Of a DNA stretch of 64,000 nt, positions 61,482 to 64,000 are shown piece by piece. The stretch is from Streptomyces sp. NBC_00239 (GTDB lineage: Bacteria; Actinomycetota; Actinomycetes; Streptomycetales; Streptomycetaceae), in contig NZ_CP108095.1 in the NCBI RefSeq assembly GCF_036194065.1, positions 434,001 through 498,000 of the forward strand, written 5' to 3'. Made by a program: the position numbers and the translations under genes. Numbering within the stretch: the stretch's first letter is position 1; each line of letters opens with the position of its first letter. Below the pieces are notes generated by a model. The model did no database searches, was not told the DNA's origin, and saw only the letters and a program-made list of their open reading frames with translations.

Positions 61482-62204
61482 CTACCGGGGGATCTGTACA
61501 GAGAACTCGTTGCCGTCGGGGTCGAGCATCAGCGCCCGGCCGCCGTCGCCCTCGCCGATGTCGGTGCGTGTCGCGCCGAGGGAGATCAGGCGGTCGACCT
61601 CCGCCTCCCAGTCGGCGCCGGCGGGCAGCACCAGCTCTAGGTACAGCCTGTTCTCGCCCGTCTTCGGCGCCACCGGAGGACCACCCCACGTGATCTTCGT
61701 GCCGCCGTTCGGCGATTGGATCGCGGTCTCCTGGTCCTGATCCCAGACCAGCGGCCACCGGAGAGCCTCGCTCCAGAAGTAACCGACCGCCTGAGTACCG
61801 TCGCAGGCCAGCGCTCCGATGAAGCCGGTGTCGGCGAGGAACTCGTTGCCCGCCTCGATGACGCAGAACTCGTTGCCGTCCGGATCCGCGAGCACCACAT
61901 GCCCGTCTTCCGGGAGTTGGCCCACGTCGATGTGTCTCCCGCCGAATTCCAGCGCCCTGGCCACCGTCTGCACCTGATCCTCCGGGGAGGTGCTCGTCAG
62001 GTCGAAGTGCGCCCGGTTCCGACCGGTCTTCGGCTCCCGGCTCGGCAGGAAACGGATGCGGAACCCGGCGTTATCAGGGGGCAGGATCGCGACGTCGTCG
62101 TCCGGCCCGTCGGCGAACTCCCAGCCCAGGACCCCGGACCAGAACCGTGCCAGGCCCGACGGCCGGGTCGCATTGAAGCAGATCGCGAACAGTTGACTGG
62201 TCAT
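61482..62204 (-). CDS. VOC-family protein (glyoxalase/bleomycin resistance fold)
   Basis: The product is 240 aa holding two fused VOC half-units (about 1-118 and 125-240), each with the beta-alpha-beta-beta-beta order. Markers are ARFWSGVLGWEF, RAHFDLTSTSPEDQVQTVAR and VVLADPDGNEFCVIEAG in the first, and LYLELVLPAGADWEAEVDRL and LMLDPDGNEFSVQIP in the second. The final Glu or acidic residues in the DPDGNEF strands are typical metal ligands. It may be a dioxygenase, glyoxalase or drug-binding protein. Common in actinobacteria; substrate unknown. Confidence 0.85.
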   Translation of the reverse strand: MTSQLFAICFNATRPSGLARFWSGVLGWEFADGPDDDVAILPPDNAGFRIRFLPSREPKTGRNRAHFDLTSTSPEDQVQTVARALEFGGRHIDVGQLPEDGHVVLADPDGNEFCVIEAGNEFLADTGFIGALACDGTQAVGYFWSEALRWPLVWDQDQETAIQSPNGGTKITWGGPPVAPKTGENRLYLELVLPAGADWEAEVDRLISLGATRTDIGEGDGGRALMLDPDGNEFSVQIPR

Positions 62205-62350
62205 ACCGCGTGCATCTCCGATCCACCGGCGGTCGATACGGCGCCCGCCGTCCCCGCGGGCGCAGCGTAGGACGGCCGTGCGACACCCGCATCCGAGTTT
62301 CCGTCGTGGGAGCGCCCGGACCCCCCGGGTGACCAGGCCGGGCGGTGGTC

Positions 62351-63334
62351 TCAGCGCCAGTCGTCGATCACATAGGCGTCGGGGTGGCTGTAACCGGGCT
62401 CGTTGGGCCGGTGCATCGTGACGCCCTGCAACCCCGTGCGGAAACCGCGGTCGATCATGCGCCGATAGGCATCCGGGCGGCCCAGGTTCATCCCGGCGTC
62501 CAGCTGACTCAGCCCGCGCTCCGCCGCCAGTTGCTCACACGCGTCGAGCAGCCGCTCGAAGCGGTCGGCGGCCTGCGGGCCAGGGCGTACGGCGCCGAAT
62601 TTGACGAAGCACACGTCCTCGCCGGCCTCCGATCCCGCTCCGCAGTGGCAGACGGCCAGGCCGTCGAGCTCGGAGCCGCCCTGGAGCAGGATGGTGTCAC
62701 CGAGTCCCTGCGCGTGCACGGCGACGATCTCGCGTTCCAGGTCCAGGCCCTCGTACACGGCCCCGGTCAGTGCGCGACAGGCACCGAGGCAGGCGGGCTG
62801 CTCGGCGGCGGGCAGCTCGCTGTACATCACCCGGCCGGGGACCGCGGAGTTGTCCGCGGCGCCCCCTTGCTTCTTCATGATGGCCGTCAGGAACCGGGGC
62901 CAGAAGCCGTACCTGCGATAGAGCTCGAGGTGCTTGGGGCTGTGCGAGAAGGTGAACAGGCCCAGGTGGCGGTTCCCCCAGGTGTCGAAGCAGTCCATGA
63001 CCGGATCCATGAGGCGCTTGCCGACGCCCTGGTCCCACAGGTCCGGACGCACGGTCAACGGTCCGAAGAACCCGACGCTGCCCCAGTTGGCGGCGAAGTT
63101 CGATCCGACGAGTTCACCCTCGATCGTCGCAGCGAAGGCCGCGTGCGGATCGGCCGCCCAGCGTGTGCGGACGTAATCGGCGGTCTCGAAGAACGTCTTC
63201 GGATCGGGGACCCCGAGGAACGTCCCGAAGGCGACCCGGAAGATCTCGTCGGCCCGATCCAGGTCCGCCTCGGCCAACGGGCGGACTGACACCGGGCCCG
63301 TGACGGTCTTCCGCTCCGCTGCCGGTGAGGACAT
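62351..63334 (-). CDS. GNAT-family acetyltransferase, two-lobed
   Basis: The product is 327 aa (ATG 63334). The first lobe (about 18-160) carries LTVRPDLWDQGVGKRLMDPV as the acetyl-CoA loop and KHLELYRRYGFWP as its end. The second lobe (about 180-320) is a degenerate GNAT copy (LLDACEQLAAERGLSQLDAG, YRRMIDRGFRTG). Such tandem GNAT proteins are known in actinobacteria. The acceptor is unknown. Confidence 0.82.
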   Translation of the reverse strand: MSSPAAERKTVTGPVSVRPLAEADLDRADEIFRVAFGTFLGVPDPKTFFETADYVRTRWAADPHAAFAATIEGELVGSNFAANWGSVGFFGPLTVRPDLWDQGVGKRLMDPVMDCFDTWGNRHLGLFTFSHSPKHLELYRRYGFWPRFLTAIMKKQGGAADNSAVPGRVMYSELPAAEQPACLGACRALTGAVYEGLDLEREIVAVHAQGLGDTILLQGGSELDGLAVCHCGAGSEAGEDVCFVKFGAVRPGPQAADRFERLLDACEQLAAERGLSQLDAGMNLGRPDAYRRMIDRGFRTGLQGVTMHRPNEPGYSHPDAYVIDDWR

Positions 63335-63495
63335 CGCTCTCTCCTTCTCGGCCCCCCTTTCATCACACCACGAGCAGCACGGCGTGGCGATGCGAAAGAT
63401 CCGCCGACAGCGGGGCCGGTGACCAGGCCCGATTGCCTTGCCTCCCCGCCCGTGAACGAGGGGCCGCCCGTGGGTGGATCCGGCCAGATACGCAC

Positions 63496-63526
63496 AAACG
63501 CCCGGCCGGGAAGCGGCCGAGCGTTT
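63496..63526. terminator. imperfect hairpin
   Basis: AAACGC...GCGTTT with inner CGGCC/GGCCG pairing and one mismatch, followed by TTTT on the plus strand. It is a degenerate copy of the larger hairpin 60 bp further on. Confidence 0.55.
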
Positions 63527-63553
63527 TCGTACGTGTGTCACCGGCCGGGTACG

Positions 63554-63594
63554 CGAAAACGCCCGGCCGGGGAAGCCCCGGCCGGGCGTTTTCG
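63554..63594. terminator. very strong hairpin terminator
   Basis: A 19-bp perfect stem (CGAAAACGCCCGGCCGGGG and its complement) with a 3-base loop and A/T tracts at its base lies 25 bp after the transglycosylase stop. It functions in either direction. Confidence 0.9.
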
Positions 63595-63619
63595 TGTGGT
63601 GGCTGCTGCCGCTGGTGGT

Positions 63620-64000
63620 TTAGTACCAGTGGTTCTGCTGCCAGAAGTTCCAGGCGCCGACGGGGCTGCCGTAGCGGTCGTTCATGTAGTCCAGGCCCCA
63701 CTTGATCTGGGTGGCGGGGTTGGTCTTCCAGTCCGAACCGGCGGAGGCCATCTTGGAGGCCGGGAGGGCCTGGACCAGGCCGTACGCGCCGGAGGCGGAG
63801 TTGGTGGCGGTGTGGTTCCAGCCGCTCTCGTGGGACACGATGTTGCTGAAGGCCTGGAACTGGGCCGCGTCCGGGATCATCCGGTGCGCGATCGCCTTGG
63901 CGTCCATGGGAGCCGCCTGCGCCGGAACGGCGGCAAGCAGGGAACCGGCGGCGCCGAGAGCGACGACGGTGCCCGCGAGGGCCTTCTTGGAAGCGGCGAT
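63620..64000 (-). CDS. secreted transglycosylase SLT-domain protein (5' end missing)
   Basis: 126 residues are seen; the start lies beyond the right edge. The first 33 are the end of a signal peptide (LAAVPAQAAP cleavage region). The mature domain reads FSNIVSHESGWNHTATNSAS, with the catalytic Glu in S-H-E-S-G-W-N, then GAYGLVQALPASKMAS and NPATQIKWGLDYMNDRYGSP, the G-x-x-Q-x and N-P-xx-Q-I-x-W-G-L-x-Y motifs of small lytic transglycosylase-like proteins. It cleaves or binds cell-wall glycan outside the cell. It is a short, single-domain form typical of Streptomyces. Confidence 0.88.
   Translation of the reverse strand: MAASKKALAGTVVALGAAGSLLAAVPAQAAPMDAKAIAHRMIPDAAQFQAFSNIVSHESGWNHTATNSASGAYGLVQALPASKMASAGSDWKTNPATQIKWGLDYMNDRYGSPVGAWNFWQQNHWY

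Overview
The window is high-GC actinobacterial DNA, most likely from a Streptomyces chromosome. The evidence is extreme third-position GC, GTG and TTG starts, Tat and Sec exported proteins, FG-GAP/VCBS secreted proteins, an ALF-repeat giant secreted protein, and a non-ribosomal peptide / polyketide gene cluster. No rRNA, tRNA, CRISPR array or intact transposon was recognised.

Layout. 1-15.4 kb is accessory or housekeeping DNA: the start of an F420/NADP reductase-like gene, a divergent inositol-monophosphatase-family / LysR pair, a seven-repeat FG-GAP secreted protein, a methyltransferase, a DUF4246 protein, a ricin-type mini-lectin, a Tat-exported protein, a decayed stretch with a collapsed MFS gene (8.6-10.0 kb), a ProP-type symporter, an M4 metalloprotease and an FAD monooxygenase. 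15.5-46.3 kb is a biosynthetic cluster. 46.5-64 kb holds a VCBS protein, a giant ALF-repeat toxin-like protein with a possible immunity partner, a frameshifted protein-arginine deiminase gene, an HTH/Clp-N pair, a HopJ-family protein, VOC and GNAT proteins and the start of a secreted transglycosylase.

The cluster is mostly one leftward transcription unit: NRPS (C-A-T-C-A-T), AspH-type hydroxylase, PKS (KS-AT-KR-ACP), NRPS (C-A[MOx]-T-C-A), a small protein made only of A-domain C-terminal subdomains and carrier domains (Asub-T-Asub-T), then hpgT, dpgA, dpgB and dpgC, and after a gap a KamA-type radical SAM aminomutase. A flavin halogenase is divergent from the first NRPS; an asparagine-synthetase-like gene and a GNAT gene lie beyond it. 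Five gene junctions overlap by exactly 4 bp, so the unit is tightly coupled in translation.

The pathway can be partly read. DpgA, DpgB, DpgC and HpgT make 3,5-dihydroxyphenylglycine (Dpg), although no DpgD is present. Two adenylation domains carry a glycine code (D-I-L-Q-L-G-x-V-W). One of them is interrupted between motifs A4 and A5 by a luciferase-like FMN monooxygenase. The last adenylation domain has a Dpg-like pocket (D-G-Y-L-T-G-T-L-C) but no carrier domain after it; the next gene supplies carriers without any adenylation core. The inferred product is a chlorinated, Dpg-containing peptide with a ketide-extended unit and an oxidised glycine. No thioesterase, MbtH protein, epimerase, transporter or pathway regulator is visible in the cluster, so chain release and export are unexplained. 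The carrier protein with duplicated Asub pieces and the carrier-less NRPS before it are the most unusual features of the window.
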